Source: Bacteroidales bacterium (GTDB taxonomy: Bacteria; Bacteroidota; Bacteroidia; Bacteroidales; P3). From it: a stretch of DNA of 64,000 nt. A model generated the notes under the pieces. That model did no database searches. It saw nothing but the letters and a program-made list of their open reading frames with translations, and was not told where the DNA came from. Where the stretch lies: NCBI GenBank assembly GCA_004551865.1, contig SFPR01000002.1, positions 1-64,000 of the forward strand, read 5' to 3'. Shown here one piece after another: positions 43,781-51,983 of the stretch (positions are counted from its first letter, which is position 1; the number at the start of each line of letters is the position of its first letter). The position numbers and the translations under genes are program-made.

Positions 43781-44109
43781 GGGCAATTCTTGCAGACAGA
43801 GTAAGGAAAGGCGAAAAAATCGCCTTATTTCGAGCTTAAAATCTGCCAAATGTTAATTCTTTTGCATCTAAAACCTTAATGTGTTTTAATTATTGCCGGA
43901 AAGAAGCCTTGCTTCCTTCTGTTTTTTCACAATCAAAAGTTTGTAGTCTGCCGAAAAATGCCTCTGCGGAAAAGCAAAGTCGCAAAGCAGCGTTCCAAAA
44001 CTCTCTTACCATATATAGAAACTTGAATATGGGTGGTTTTGATACTTTTTGCGATAAATTTTCGTTTGACATTATGGTGGTCGGTTGCACAAGATATGTT
44101 GTCAAAAAG

Positions 44110-45141
44110 ATGAAAACAAGGTGTAGTTCTGAAAGAATATGGATTGTTGCGGTACTTGTGTTGTTTGTTTGCTGCACAAAGTCTCCAAAGCAGGAGCATT
44201 ACGGAGTGTCAATTTCGGCTCCGAGTGTTGCGGAGGCTTCTTGCGAGACTTTTTCTGCACAAGAACTTGCCTTGCTCAGGCTTTCCAACGGCTGGACTTT
44301 CGATTTGCTCGGCAAAGTGTGCCAAAACGACAGCACATTTTCCAATATCGTCTTTTCGCCTCTGCTTCTGACAGAAGAATTGCACGCTTGTGAGTACGAA
44401 AGAGCCTATGTTGAAGCTCTATTTGCCTTTTGCAATTTGGAGGATACTTCTTTTGAAACAATAAGAGCAAATTTTAATTCGATAAAGCAACGTTTGAGCG
44501 AAATGGATTCTTCTTTTGCCATGAGTTCTTCGCTTGACAGTTCGGACAAAGGAGGTTTTGTCATTTGCCAATCGGCACGCATGGGTTTATTGAGGGAAGA
44601 TGCCGCAAAAACAAGCCGACATACTTTTTCGCCTTGCAATGGAAATGAACGCCTTTGCGAGTTTTTTAACCTGAGCGGAAGTTTCAAAACCTTTGAATCG
44701 GAAAACGAATTTGCAACAGACATTCCCATCGGAAACGGAAGCTGTTCTCTTTTGCTGGTTAGACCTGCGGGAAACAGGATAAGAGAATATGTGGCAACAT
44801 TTTCCGAAAAGCAATATGTGGAAGTTGTAAAACACTTGGAAGAAAGAAAACTAAGCGTGAGATTTCCCGACTTTGAGAGATTTGTTTCAAAACAGAGGCT
44901 TCTGCTACCCGAAATACAGACCGCCGACACCCTCTTTCACTCTCGTGAAGTAATGACAGACTGTCAATTCTCGCTTTTCAAGCCCACCGAAGCCGTATTG
45001 CAATCGTTGGGGAAGTCGTTAGAAGACAAAATTTTGAACTCCGAGAAAGGCGAAACGGCAACTTTCGACACCCCTTTCCTTTTCTTTGTAAGAGAAATAG
45101 CCTCTGGAGCAATCCTTTTGGCAGGTATCTGTTGCGAATAA
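44110..45141 (+). CDS. Serpin-like lipoprotein lacking a normal reactive-centre hinge
   Basis: The 343-residue product begins with a lipoprotein-like signal (WIVAVLVLFVCC). It then follows the serpin layout: FDLLGKVCQNDSTFSNIVFSPLLLTEEL near residue 65, FVICQSARMGL, SCSLLLVRPAGNRIREYVATF, LSVRFPDFERFVSKQRLLLPEIQ, and the C-terminal TFDTPFLFFVREIASGAILLAGI, which matches the serpin PFLFFIR-TGAILFMGR signature. It is about 30-60 residues short of a full serpin. The hinge (E-G-T-E-A-A-A-A-T) and long reactive loop are replaced by a short NSEKGETAT. Protease inhibition by the usual mechanism is therefore doubtful. A longer frame starts at 43879, but the signal sequence begins at 44110. Confidence 0.68.
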   Translation: MKTRCSSERIWIVAVLVLFVCCTKSPKQEHYGVSISAPSVAEASCETFSAQELALLRLSNGWTFDLLGKVCQNDSTFSNIVFSPLLLTEELHACEYERAYVEALFAFCNLEDTSFETIRANFNSIKQRLSEMDSSFAMSSSLDSSDKGGFVICQSARMGLLREDAAKTSRHTFSPCNGNERLCEFFNLSGSFKTFESENEFATDIPIGNGSCSLLLVRPAGNRIREYVATFSEKQYVEVVKHLEERKLSVRFPDFERFVSKQRLLLPEIQTADTLFHSREVMTDCQFSLFKPTEAVLQSLGKSLEDKILNSEKGETATFDTPFLFFVREIASGAILLAGICCE

Positions 45142-45245
45142 GTCGTTTGTCTGATTTTCAAGCAAATATATTACAAATAAACCCCCTTTCGGCTTGGATT
45201 GTTCGATATATTGACAAAAAAAATCGGAAAATTCTTGATAAAAAC

Positions 45246-45276
45246 TTTGCTTGCATAAAAAAAATAGTTACCTTTG
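45246..45276 (+). promoter_or_regulatory. Promoter for the EF-G2 gene (-33 TTTG and -7 TACCTTTG)
   Basis: TTTG at 45246-45249 and TACCTTTG at 45269-45276 are separated by 19 bp, the consensus Bacteroides spacing. The ATG follows 48 bp later. Confidence 0.7.
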
Positions 45277-45324
45277 TCCCTATGAAGTAAACACTTTTAC
45301 TAACTTTCAAAACCAAACGGGAGT

Positions 45325-47463
45325 ATGAAAATTTATCACAGTTCAGAAATCAAGAACATTGCCCTCATGGGAGGAGCAAAGTCAGGAAAGACTACCTTGG
45401 CAGAAGCCATGTCTTTCGAAGGAAAAGTAATCAATCGCAGAGGTACGGTTGAAGAATCCAACACCATATCAGACTATCGAGAGATTGAAACAGAGAGAAA
45501 AGGTTCTGTTTTTTCAAGTCTTTTGTATTCGGAGTACAATAACAAGAAGATAAACATAATTGACGTACCCGGATATTCCGATTACCAAGGAGAGTTGGTC
45601 GCAGCCCTACATGCAGTTGAAACAGCTGTTGTTGTGATAAATTCACAGATAGGTGTGGAAGTCGGAACAGAGATTGCGTTCAGACACACCGGCAGATTGG
45701 CAATTCCTCTTATGTTTGCAATGAACCAACTCGACCACGAAAAATCCAACTTTGACGAACAAGTAAGAGAATTGAAAGAGTTTTTCGGCGAAAAGATAAC
45801 AATAGTTCAATATCCTGTCAATCAGGGACCGGGATTTAATTGTTTCATCGACTTGATTATGCAAAAGATGTACAAATATCCCGCAGGGGGAGGCAAACCC
45901 GAGATTTTGGACATTCCGGCAGAAGAGAAAGAAAAGGCAGAGCAACTTCGCCTTGCATTGGTCGAGAATGCAGCGGCAGGCTCCGACGATTTGATGGAAA
46001 AATACTTCGACAATGGAGACTTGGCAATCGATGAAGTACGTCGAGGCTTGAAACTCTCGATAGCATCTCGCAACGTGTTCCCTATATTGTGCGTTTCGGC
46101 AAAAGAAAACATAGGTGTGGGAAGATTGTTGGAGTTCATAACCTTCAATGTCCCTTCACCAACAGACGCACTTCACACAAAAACGCTCGTTTCAGGCGAA
46201 AAAATAACATACGATGAAGCCTCGCCAACAACCCTCTTCGTTTTCAAGACCGCAAACGAAACACACGTGGGAGATATTACCTACATGAAAGTCATGAGCG
46301 GCGAACTGACCGAAGGAATGGACATTGTAAACTCCACAAACGAAGCAAAAGAAAGAATTGCCCAAATATTCGTAAACTCAGGCAAGACAAGAACAAAGAT
46401 AGAAAAAGCATCGGCAGGAGATATTGTCTCAACAATCAAGTTGAAGAGCGTTTCGACAAACGACACCCTCACTTCAACCAAAAATCTCGGAGACAAACTC
46501 AACGAAATCAAGTTCCCCGAACCTGTATATTCGACAGCCGTCAGAGCAATCGACTCTTCCGACGAAGAAAAACTCGGAGCCGCATTGAACGAATACACAT
46601 CGAACGACTGCTCAATGAAAGTTGAGATTGCAAGAGAGTTGAAACAGACGATAGTAAGGGCAATGGGCGAATACCATATCAACACTTTGAAATGGTATTT
46701 GGACAATGTTTACAAAATACCCGTTGAATTTTTCGCTCCGAAGATACCTTACAGAGAAACAATCACCAAAAGTGCCGAAGCATCTTATCGTCATAAGAAA
46801 CAATCAGGCGGTGCAGGTCAGTTCGGAGAGGTATATATGATGATAGAGCCTTATTATGAAGGCATGGAACAACAAAAGAAATATCCGATACGAAACACCG
46901 AGACAGTAGAATTGGCTTGGGGCGGAAAATTAGTGTTCAACACCTGTATAGTTGGCGGGGCTATTGACGCAAGATTTATGCCTGCAATACTAAAAGGTAT
47001 AATGGAAAAAATGGAAGAAGGACCTTTGACAGGCTCTTACGCAAGAGACATAGTCGTAAACGTGTTTGACGGAAAGATGCACCCTGTTGATAGTAACGAA
47101 ATGGCTTTCAAACTTGCGGGACGTAACGCTTTCAAAGAAGCATTCAAGAATGCAGGACCAAAAATCCTCGAACCTATATACGATATTGAGATTACAGTAC
47201 CGTCAGAGCTTATGGGAGGCGTCATGACCGACCTTCAAAGCCGTCGTGCAGTCGTTATGGGAATGGATTCTGAGGGAATGAACACCATAATCAAAGCAAA
47301 GATACCGCTTGCCGAAACTTACCGCTACTCGACAGCCCTTTCGTCTATCACTTCGGGCAGAGCAGTTTTTGCAATGCAGTTCTCCGAATATGAAGCAGTT
47401 CCTTCAGATGTTCAATCAAAGCTCTTGAAAGCATACGAAGAACAAACCAAAGACGAAGAATAG
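45325..47463 (+). CDS. Elongation factor G paralogue EF-G2
   Basis: The 712-residue protein has all EF-G domains: a P-loop GGAKSGKTT (16-24), DVPGYSDY at the G3 position (80-87), NQLD at G4 (134-137), domain III-IV signature SYRHKKQSGGAGQFGEVYMMIEP, and domain V GGVMTDLQSRRAVVMGMDSEG. The G3 histidine of the canonical PGH motif, which activates the hydrolytic water, is Tyr here, and G4 NKxD is NQLD. This matches the Bacteroidales second EF-G, described in Bacteroides thetaiotaomicron as translocating without GTP hydrolysis and supporting growth under carbon limitation. The gene stands alone between its own promoter and terminator. Confidence 0.9.
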   Translation: MKIYHSSEIKNIALMGGAKSGKTTLAEAMSFEGKVINRRGTVEESNTISDYREIETERKGSVFSSLLYSEYNNKKINIIDVPGYSDYQGELVAALHAVETAVVVINSQIGVEVGTEIAFRHTGRLAIPLMFAMNQLDHEKSNFDEQVRELKEFFGEKITIVQYPVNQGPGFNCFIDLIMQKMYKYPAGGGKPEILDIPAEEKEKAEQLRLALVENAAAGSDDLMEKYFDNGDLAIDEVRRGLKLSIASRNVFPILCVSAKENIGVGRLLEFITFNVPSPTDALHTKTLVSGEKITYDEASPTTLFVFKTANETHVGDITYMKVMSGELTEGMDIVNSTNEAKERIAQIFVNSGKTRTKIEKASAGDIVSTIKLKSVSTNDTLTSTKNLGDKLNEIKFPEPVYSTAVRAIDSSDEEKLGAALNEYTSNDCSMKVEIARELKQTIVRAMGEYHINTLKWYLDNVYKIPVEFFAPKIPYRETITKSAEASYRHKKQSGGAGQFGEVYMMIEPYYEGMEQQKKYPIRNTETVELAWGGKLVFNTCIVGGAIDARFMPAILKGIMEKMEEGPLTGSYARDIVVNVFDGKMHPVDSNEMAFKLAGRNAFKEAFKNAGPKILEPIYDIEITVPSELMGGVMTDLQSRRAVVMGMDSEGMNTIIKAKIPLAETYRYSTALSSITSGRAVFAMQFSEYEAVPSDVQSKLLKAYEEQTKDEE

Positions 47464-47503
47464 AACAAGAAACTTTGTTGTTTATCATATTGATTATTTT
47501 TTT

Positions 47504-47537
47504 CGGCGTTTTGTTTCGGCAAAACGCCGTTTTGTTT
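47504..47537 (+). terminator. Terminator after EF-G2 (CGCCGTTTT family)
   Basis: A perfect 10-bp stem CGGCGTTTTG/CAAAACGCCG (47504-47513 and 47520-47529) has a 6-base loop and is followed by TTTTGTTTT. It lies about 40 bp after the stop codon. Confidence 0.8.
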
Positions 47538-47694
47538 TCTGCTTGCTTCTTGTTAGCTGCTTTTTACGCCTTCTTCGGAGAATATTTCAAGGTTTCGGGC
47601 TGCAAAAATAGGATAAATCATTCCTAAACCCTTTGATTTTCTGCAATCTGATAGCAAGAAAAAAACTTGTTTTCAGCCCTTGCCGCAGCAAGTG

Positions 47695-48462
47695 TCAGAG
47701 GTTGAATAATTGAGTTGCGGTTTCGGTGGTTCTTTCCGCCACCTCTTCGAGAGAAATGTTCTTTATTTCGGAGAGTTTTTCGGCAATATTGAGGACATAA
47801 GAGCTTTCGTTTCGCTTCCCTCTGAAAGGCACGGGAGCAAGATAGGGAGAATCGGTTTCCAAAACGATGTCATCTATGTCTATTTGTGCGACAAGCTCCG
47901 CAAGATGAGCATTTTTGAAAGTCAAAACCCCTCCTATCCCTATTTTGAAACCCATCTCAATCAAACGTTTTGCCTGATTGACATCTCCACCAAAGCAATG
48001 CAACACCCCATTATAAGTCTTGCGGTTAATAGACTTCAACACTGCGAACAATTCATCAAAAGCCTTGCGAATGTGAATGCTAATCGGAAGAGAGAGTTCA
48101 AAACTCCACATCATCTGTTGGCGTAACGCCTCGATTTGTTCCTCAACAAACGTCTTGTCCCAATACAAATCGAGACCGACTTCGCCCACTGCACAAAACC
48201 GAGAAGGGTTTTCAAACAAAACCTTCCTGATATTACCCAAGTCTTCTTCCCAATTTGCGTTTACACTTGTCGGATGCAACCCCATCATCGGGTAAAGTCC
48301 CTCAAATTTATCGCACAAAAGCAACAAAGGTTCGACAGTCGAACAATCCACATTGGGGAGCAGGATTTTTTTCACTCCATTTGCAGACGCTCTTTCCATA
48401 ACCTGAACAATATCTTGCTCAAAATCTTTTTCGTAAATGTGCGAATGAGTATCTATCAACAT
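47695..48462 (-). CDS. tatD: TatD-family metal-dependent deoxyribonuclease
   Basis: The 255-residue TIM-barrel hydrolase has MLIDTHSHIYEKDF (metal HxH), CAVGEVGLDLYWDKTFVEEQIEALRQQM, LPISIHIRKAFDE, YNGVLHCFGGDVNQAKRLIEMGFKIGIGGVLTF and IVLETDSPYLAPVPFRGKRNES, all TatD signatures. The start is the Met before the metal-binding His; the open frame upstream to 48582 crosses the rpsT terminator and is not credible as coding. Confidence 0.95.
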   Translation of the reverse strand: MLIDTHSHIYEKDFEQDIVQVMERASANGVKKILLPNVDCSTVEPLLLLCDKFEGLYPMMGLHPTSVNANWEEDLGNIRKVLFENPSRFCAVGEVGLDLYWDKTFVEEQIEALRQQMMWSFELSLPISIHIRKAFDELFAVLKSINRKTYNGVLHCFGGDVNQAKRLIEMGFKIGIGGVLTFKNAHLAELVAQIDIDDIVLETDSPYLAPVPFRGKRNESSYVLNIAEKLSEIKNISLEEVAERTTETATQLFNL

Positions 48463-48481
48463 AGCTTTTGTCAGTTTGTTA

Positions 48482-48508
48482 CAAAAAAAGCCCCCGACAA
48501 GCGGGAGC
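48482..48508 (-). terminator. Terminator after rpsT
   Basis: On the minus strand GCTCCCG pairs with CGGGGGC around a 5-base loop and runs into T7. It lies 44 bp after the rpsT stop. Confidence 0.8.
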
Positions 48509-48551
48509 CTCCATTCGATATTATGAAAAAACGTATTTGTTTTTCGACAAC

Positions 48552-48806
48552 CTATTGCATTTTTGCTACTTTTCTCATGCACTTCGACTTCAAATTGGCA
48601 GCCTTGTTCTTGTGAATAACCGAACGTTTTGCCAATCTGTCTATTTGAGAAATCAACTTAGGCAATCTTTCACTTGCTTCTTTCATATCTTCTGTTGCTC
48701 TAAAATCTCTCAAAGCGTTACGCATTGTCTTCGCATAGTAGCGATTTGCGATTCTTTTCTTTTCGTTGGAACGAATTCTCTTTATTGAACTCTTATGATT
48801 TGCCAT
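48552..48806 (-). CDS. rpsT: Ribosomal protein S20
   Basis: The 84-residue basic protein begins [30 protein letters not shown] and continues with [34 protein letters not shown], the S20 pattern. The ATG at 48806 is clear; the longer frame to 48860 runs into the tRNA gene. It is 21 bp downstream of tRNA-Glu and shares its transcript. Confidence 0.97.
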   Translation of the reverse strand: MANHKSSIKRIRSNEKKRIANRYYAKTMRNALRDFRATEDMKEASERLPKLISQIDRLAKRSVIHKNKAANLKSKCMRKVAKMQ

Positions 48807-48827
48807 TTCTATACTCTTATTTTTTAG

Positions 48828-48902
48828 TACCCCGTAGGGGATTCGAACCCCTGATTTCAAGAATGAAAATCTTGCGTCCTAGGCCAGCTAGACGAACGGG
48901 GC
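48828..48902 (-). tRNA. tRNA-Glu (anticodon TTC)
   Basis: The 75-nt gene folds as a cloverleaf on the minus strand. The acceptor stem is GCCCCGT with ACGGGGT, and the discriminator base is A. The anticodon stem CAAGA/TCTTG holds the loop TTTTCAT, giving anticodon TTC. The T arm is GGGGTTCGAATCCCC. CCA is not encoded. Confidence 0.95.
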
Positions 48903-48932
48903 GTTTGCAACTTTCCGCCGTTTTTGATGGTG

Positions 48933-48940
48933 CAAAATTA
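48933..48940 (-). promoter_or_regulatory. Promoter -7 element for tRNA-Glu and rpsT
   Basis: The minus strand reads TAATTTTG, an exact TAnnTTTG match, 30 bp upstream of the tRNA. Confidence 0.55.
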
Positions 48941-48998
48941 CAACAAAAATTTGTTCTGCCCAAGTAAAATTGAAAAAAAATACCGTTTTGAGGCTATT

Positions 48999-49655
48999 TT
49001 ACTCCTTATCTTGCTGAAATTCAAAGCCTAATCTTTTCGCAGTAATAAAGCGTTTTGAGGCTGTTTTTTGCTTAATTTCACCAACAGTTATCTCTTTTAC
49101 CTGATCGAAAGGCGGTGTGAGCAAATCAAAATTGTTGGCATATTCCATTGCCGAAACGATTATGCTTGTTATTGATTGTTTATCGACAACCGAGGTATTG
49201 AAACTTGAATAAAGCAATCCGACTTCTCGTTTTCCTTCGATAAAGTAGTGCTTTTCTTTGTTGATAAACACTCTTCCGATAAGGTATCCTATATCATAGT
49301 CTCTATTGTAGTCGAAAGAATCGGTCAAAAAGTTGTAAATGTTTATCATTCCGCTGAATGAACGCTCCTTATCTTCCTTTATGTAAGGAAGTTTCATCAC
49401 TTCGTGCATTCTCGAAAACTCAAATACATTGGTGTGCATTGAAAAAAGAAGAATGTCTGCTCCGAAACGTATCTCAAATTCTGCTTCCGACTTGTCGTTA
49501 AAGAAAAAATAATTCGGATATTCGGCTTTCAGAGCGTCAATTATCTCTTTTGCAGTGTCCCTGAACAAGGCAAATGTTTCTTTTGTATTTGAAAGAACTC
49601 TGTCAAGAAGGTCTGTTTTTTGCTTGATTGCCTTTCCTAATTCTTTGTATTCCAT
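48999..49655 (-). CDS. Protein of unknown function
   Basis: I do not recognise this 218-residue cytoplasmic protein. It starts with a helical segment (MEYKELGKAIKQKTDLLDRVLSNTKETFALFRDTAKEII). A mixed alpha/beta part follows (EFEIRFGADILLFSMHTNVFEF, DYDIGYLIGRVFINKEKHYFIEGKREVGLLY). No signal peptide or membrane helix is seen. It follows the ferredoxin gene in the same direction, with a terminator between them. Confidence 0.7.
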   Translation of the reverse strand: MEYKELGKAIKQKTDLLDRVLSNTKETFALFRDTAKEIIDALKAEYPNYFFFNDKSEAEFEIRFGADILLFSMHTNVFEFSRMHEVMKLPYIKEDKERSFSGMINIYNFLTDSFDYNRDYDIGYLIGRVFINKEKHYFIEGKREVGLLYSSFNTSVVDKQSITSIIVSAMEYANNFDLLTPPFDQVKEITVGEIKQKTASKRFITAKRLGFEFQQDKE

Positions 49656-49676
49656 AATTTTGACACATATTTAATC

Positions 49677-49709
49677 AAAAAAAAGCCCCATGTTTGCTAC
49701 ACAGGGCTT
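49677..49709 (-). terminator. Terminator after the ferredoxin gene
   Basis: The minus-strand arms AAGCCCTGTG and CATGGGGCTT (two G-U pairs) enclose a 7-base loop and run into a T8 tract. It lies 25 bp after the ferredoxin stop. Confidence 0.75.
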
Positions 49710-49733
49710 TGGTTTCTTTGTCTATTATAGGAA

Positions 49734-49904
49734 CTATTCCTCAGGGTGAATAGCTTCCATAGGGCAAACGTCGGCACAAGTTCCGCACTCAACGCATTTT
49801 GCAGGGTCTATCTTGTAGATATCACCTTCTGAAATTGCCCCAACAGGACATTCATCAATACAAGTGCCGCATGCAGCACAATCTTCTGAAATTTTGTAAG
49901 CCAT
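49734..49904 (-). CDS. 2[4Fe-4S] ferredoxin
   Basis: The 56-residue protein reads MAYKISEDCAACGTCIDECP, then KCVECGTCADVCPMEAI. It contains two CxxCxxCxxxCP motifs and so holds two [4Fe-4S] clusters, the clostridial ferredoxin type. It is a low-potential electron carrier. Rnf, encoded 6 kb away, oxidises reduced ferredoxin, so this protein is a plausible partner. The gene has its own promoter and terminator. Confidence 0.95.
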   Translation of the reverse strand: MAYKISEDCAACGTCIDECPVGAISEGDIYKIDPAKCVECGTCADVCPMEAIHPEE

Positions 49905-49935
49905 TGCTTCTATTTTTTAGGGTTTATAACGAGTG

Positions 49936-49943
49936 CAAAGATA
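49936..49943 (-). promoter_or_regulatory. Promoter -7 element for ferredoxin
   Basis: The minus strand reads TATCTTTG, an exact TAnnTTTG match, 31 bp before the ATG. Confidence 0.6.
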
Positions 49944-50061
49944 TAACATTCTGCTCAAACACCAAATAAAAAGCATGATTTTTTTTTGCACAAAGAGTGT
50001 TTGCTTCACCCGACCGGCAGAATAAATTGAGATTTTCGTGCAGTAAATCACGACAAATGAG

Positions 50062-50069
50062 TATCTTTG
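50062..50069 (+). promoter_or_regulatory. Promoter -7 element for the 50.1-51.4 kb pair
   Basis: TATCTTTG lies 36 bp before the ATG at 50106. It overlaps the in-frame TTG at 50067, which therefore cannot be the start. Confidence 0.6.
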
Positions 50070-50105
50070 CCATCGAAAAACAACCAAATAAAAATTCTAT
50101 CTGCG

Positions 50106-50834
50106 ATGAATAAAACGACTATGCTGAGATTGACACTTGCCGTTGCGGCTCTGACTTTGATTGTTTGCAGTTGTACTCAAGACAAAGTGGTCGAAAAATA
50201 TGACAACGGCAAAGCAAAAGTAATCCAAATTCTCAAAAAGAAAGACGGAAGTTTGCAACAAGTGGGCGAAAAACGCTTGTATGAAAACGGCAAAGAACGA
50301 ATGAGCGGCAAAATATCCGAGGGCAAACGCACCGGAGTGTGGAAATTTTACTTCGAGAGCGGCAAACTATTTGCTAAAGCCGACTTTACCGACAATCAAC
50401 AAGGCAAAAACTGGGAAGTATATGACCATGAGGGCAAACAACTTGTGAGCAAATCGGACAAAATTGCCGAACTCCACTTTGCACAAGACGGAGGTTTGTG
50501 CGACATAAGGATAAAACAAGACGACAAAGAACTGTTGTACCGCTTTTTTGAGTCGTTCCGAGTATGCGTAACCTCACAAATGAAAGGCAACATACCAAAC
50601 GGAGAAACGATTGCATGGTTTGAAAACGGCAAAATGAACTCCTACTACTATTACAGAGACGGAATACAAGACAGCATTTACCGAGTTTATACCGAAGAGG
50701 GAGGATTGCTTGTGAGCGGACAATATAATAAAGGTATAAAGGTGGGCAAATGGGAATACTATCTCTCAGACGGTTCACCCTCAGGCATAGAAATCTACGA
50801 CACAGACGGCACAAAACTAAAATCGAGAGAATAA
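50106..50834 (+). CDS. MORN-repeat (YwqK-like) lipoprotein
   Basis: The 242-residue product has a lipoprotein signal (LTLAVAALTLIVCSC). Repeats of the MORN/YwqK type follow: KRLYENGKERMSGKISEGKRTGVWKFYFESGKLFAKADF, GNIPNGETIAWFENGKMNSYYYYRDG, and GGLLVSGQYNKGIKVGKWEYYLSDGSPSGIEIY. These are beta-hairpin repeats of unknown function in cell-envelope proteins. The family is sometimes labelled an antitoxin, but nothing here supports that. It is probably on the outer membrane and cotranscribed with the next gene. Confidence 0.82.
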   Translation: MNKTTMLRLTLAVAALTLIVCSCTQDKVVEKYDNGKAKVIQILKKKDGSLQQVGEKRLYENGKERMSGKISEGKRTGVWKFYFESGKLFAKADFTDNQQGKNWEVYDHEGKQLVSKSDKIAELHFAQDGGLCDIRIKQDDKELLYRFFESFRVCVTSQMKGNIPNGETIAWFENGKMNSYYYYRDGIQDSIYRVYTEEGGLLVSGQYNKGIKVGKWEYYLSDGSPSGIEIYDTDGTKLKSRE

Positions 50835-50835
50835 G

Positions 50836-51405
50836 ATGAAAAAGATATTGTTTTTTCTTGCGGTGATATTGCCCTTGTTTTCCTATGCACAATACTCTTT
50901 CGGCAAAATAGAACTGAACAAAGAGAGCAAACAAAGCCCCTTTTGCTGCAAAATAGGAAGCAAAGACAGCCTTCACATCGCCCCTTGCAAACAAAACGGA
51001 GTGCAACAACTCTCGATAGGAAACCTGATTTGCAAGGCAGAAAACCAAGATGAACATTTGGATTATGAGATATTCGCAAACCACAAAGACAAAAAAGCCT
51101 TCGTACTTGTAAGCCGAACAACCGACAATCTGTGTGTTGGCTGTTCGCTATATCTTTTTGAAAACCGCAATGTGAAAGACTGCGGACTACTTCCCGTTGC
51201 AGCCTACACCAAAGACAAAAGCGGAAGAATGAACTACAACAGCATTCTCCCACATTTGTCAATCGTAAAAGTCTCAAACCGCTACATACTCTCGTTCGAG
51301 ACCCCTCTGATAGTCCTTTTCCCCATGCAGGAACAAGAAGAAATCCTTTCGGGAAGAGACATCTTCTTTACCTTTGACAAAGACGGTCTGCAAATGAACA
51401 AATAA
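50836..51405 (+). CDS. Secreted protein of unknown function
   Basis: I do not recognise this 189-residue protein. It has a signal peptide (ILFFLAVILPLFSYAQ) and a probable single beta-rich domain with seven Cys in the mature part (FCCKIGSKDSLHIAPC, NLICKAE, NLCVGCSLYLFE, VKDCGLLP), which may form disulfides in the periplasm. It starts one base after the MORN lipoprotein stop, so the two are translationally linked. Confidence 0.75.
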   Translation: MKKILFFLAVILPLFSYAQYSFGKIELNKESKQSPFCCKIGSKDSLHIAPCKQNGVQQLSIGNLICKAENQDEHLDYEIFANHKDKKAFVLVSRTTDNLCVGCSLYLFENRNVKDCGLLPVAAYTKDKSGRMNYNSILPHLSIVKVSNRYILSFETPLIVLFPMQEQEEILSGRDIFFTFDKDGLQMNK

Positions 51406-51642
51406 CAAACCCGGATTGTTCAACCTGCCGATTTTTGCAAGACAAAACGCCCTTTCGCTGAAACAACTCGCCGTTTCATCAAGCTGAAACGGCGATTTAT
51501 TTTGCCCGAACGCCTAACTATTCCGCCACAAATGCCGACTTTGTAAAGTATTTTCAAGCAAAAAACCACCTTTGTAAATAATTGATTTTCAAAAATCTTC
51601 ATTTTACTCCCCAAAAATCGCCGTTTTGGTTTGCGAAGCAGG

Positions 51643-51788
51643 ATTACCAAAAAAATTTCTTGTTGGTAATAGGATTACCAGCCTCATGGTAATAGGATTA
51701 CCTTGGCGTGGTAATACCATTACCAAGCCGAAAAAAATTTTGGTAATACCATTACCAAGCCGAAAAAAATTTTGGTAATACCATTACC
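51643..51788. repeat. Array of five palindromes, GGTAAT-NNN-ATTACC variant
   Basis: Units start at 51665, 51688, 51710, 51742 and 51774, with centre steps of 23, 22, 32 and 32 bp. A half-unit ATTACC at 51643 lies 31 bp before. Both arms have changed together from GATAAT/ATTATC to GGTAAT/ATTACC in every unit, so pairing is kept. Central triplets are AGG, AGG, ACC, ACC, ACC. The 32-bp linkers carry A7T4 tracts after AAGCCG. The gap 51406-51983 also holds CGCCGTTT-family repeats at 51430-51510, repeat copy D and a terminator. Confidence 0.9.
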
Positions 51789-51825
51789 AACCGCAAAAGT
51801 GCGAAAGTAGTATATAAATCGAGGT

Positions 51826-51912
51826 TATATTTAACGCTGTTGCCCTTGCAGGCAGGGGCAACTTGCACACAGCCCTCACGTAAAGCGAAGCGGCACGCAG
51901 GGTAAGCAATCC
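51826..51912 (-). repeat. Diverged dispersed repeat, copy D
   Basis: Read on the minus strand it runs GCTTACCCTGCGTGCCGCTT to GGGCAACAGCGTTAAATATA. Its end matches the end of copies A-C (GGGCAAAAGCGTTRAATA), and its start matches 19228-19256. It appears to be an older or recombined member of the family. Confidence 0.45.
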
Positions 51913-51924
51913 TATATTAAAAAG

Positions 51925-51955
51925 AAAAAGCCGAAGGATAATCCTCCGACTTTTT
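51925..51955 (-). terminator. Terminator after the OmpA/TPR gene
   Basis: On the minus strand AAAAAGTCGGAGGAT pairs with ATCCTTCGGCTTTTT (two G-U pairs) and is followed by more T. The plus strand would have two mismatches, so it is built for the minus strand. Confidence 0.7.
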
Positions 51956-51983
51956 CGGTGAATTCTAATATCAAATATAGAGT

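Noticed and set aside
43587..43856. An 89-codon plus-strand frame before the serpin-like gene
   Set aside because: It is made almost wholly of CGCCGTTTT-family repeat sequence, and no promoter or conserved pattern supports it.
43879..44109. N-terminal extension of the serpin-like protein
   Set aside because: The extension has no recognisable sequence, and a lipoprotein signal starts at the ATG at 44110, which must be the N-terminus.
48463..48582. N-terminal extension of TatD
   Set aside because: It crosses the rpsT terminator and the 3' end of rpsT; the metal-binding start MLIDTHSH matches the usual TatD N-terminus.
50106..50834. Antitoxin label for the YwqK-like protein
   Set aside because: There is a lipoprotein signal and no adjacent toxin; MORN-type repeats in an exported protein do not support the label.
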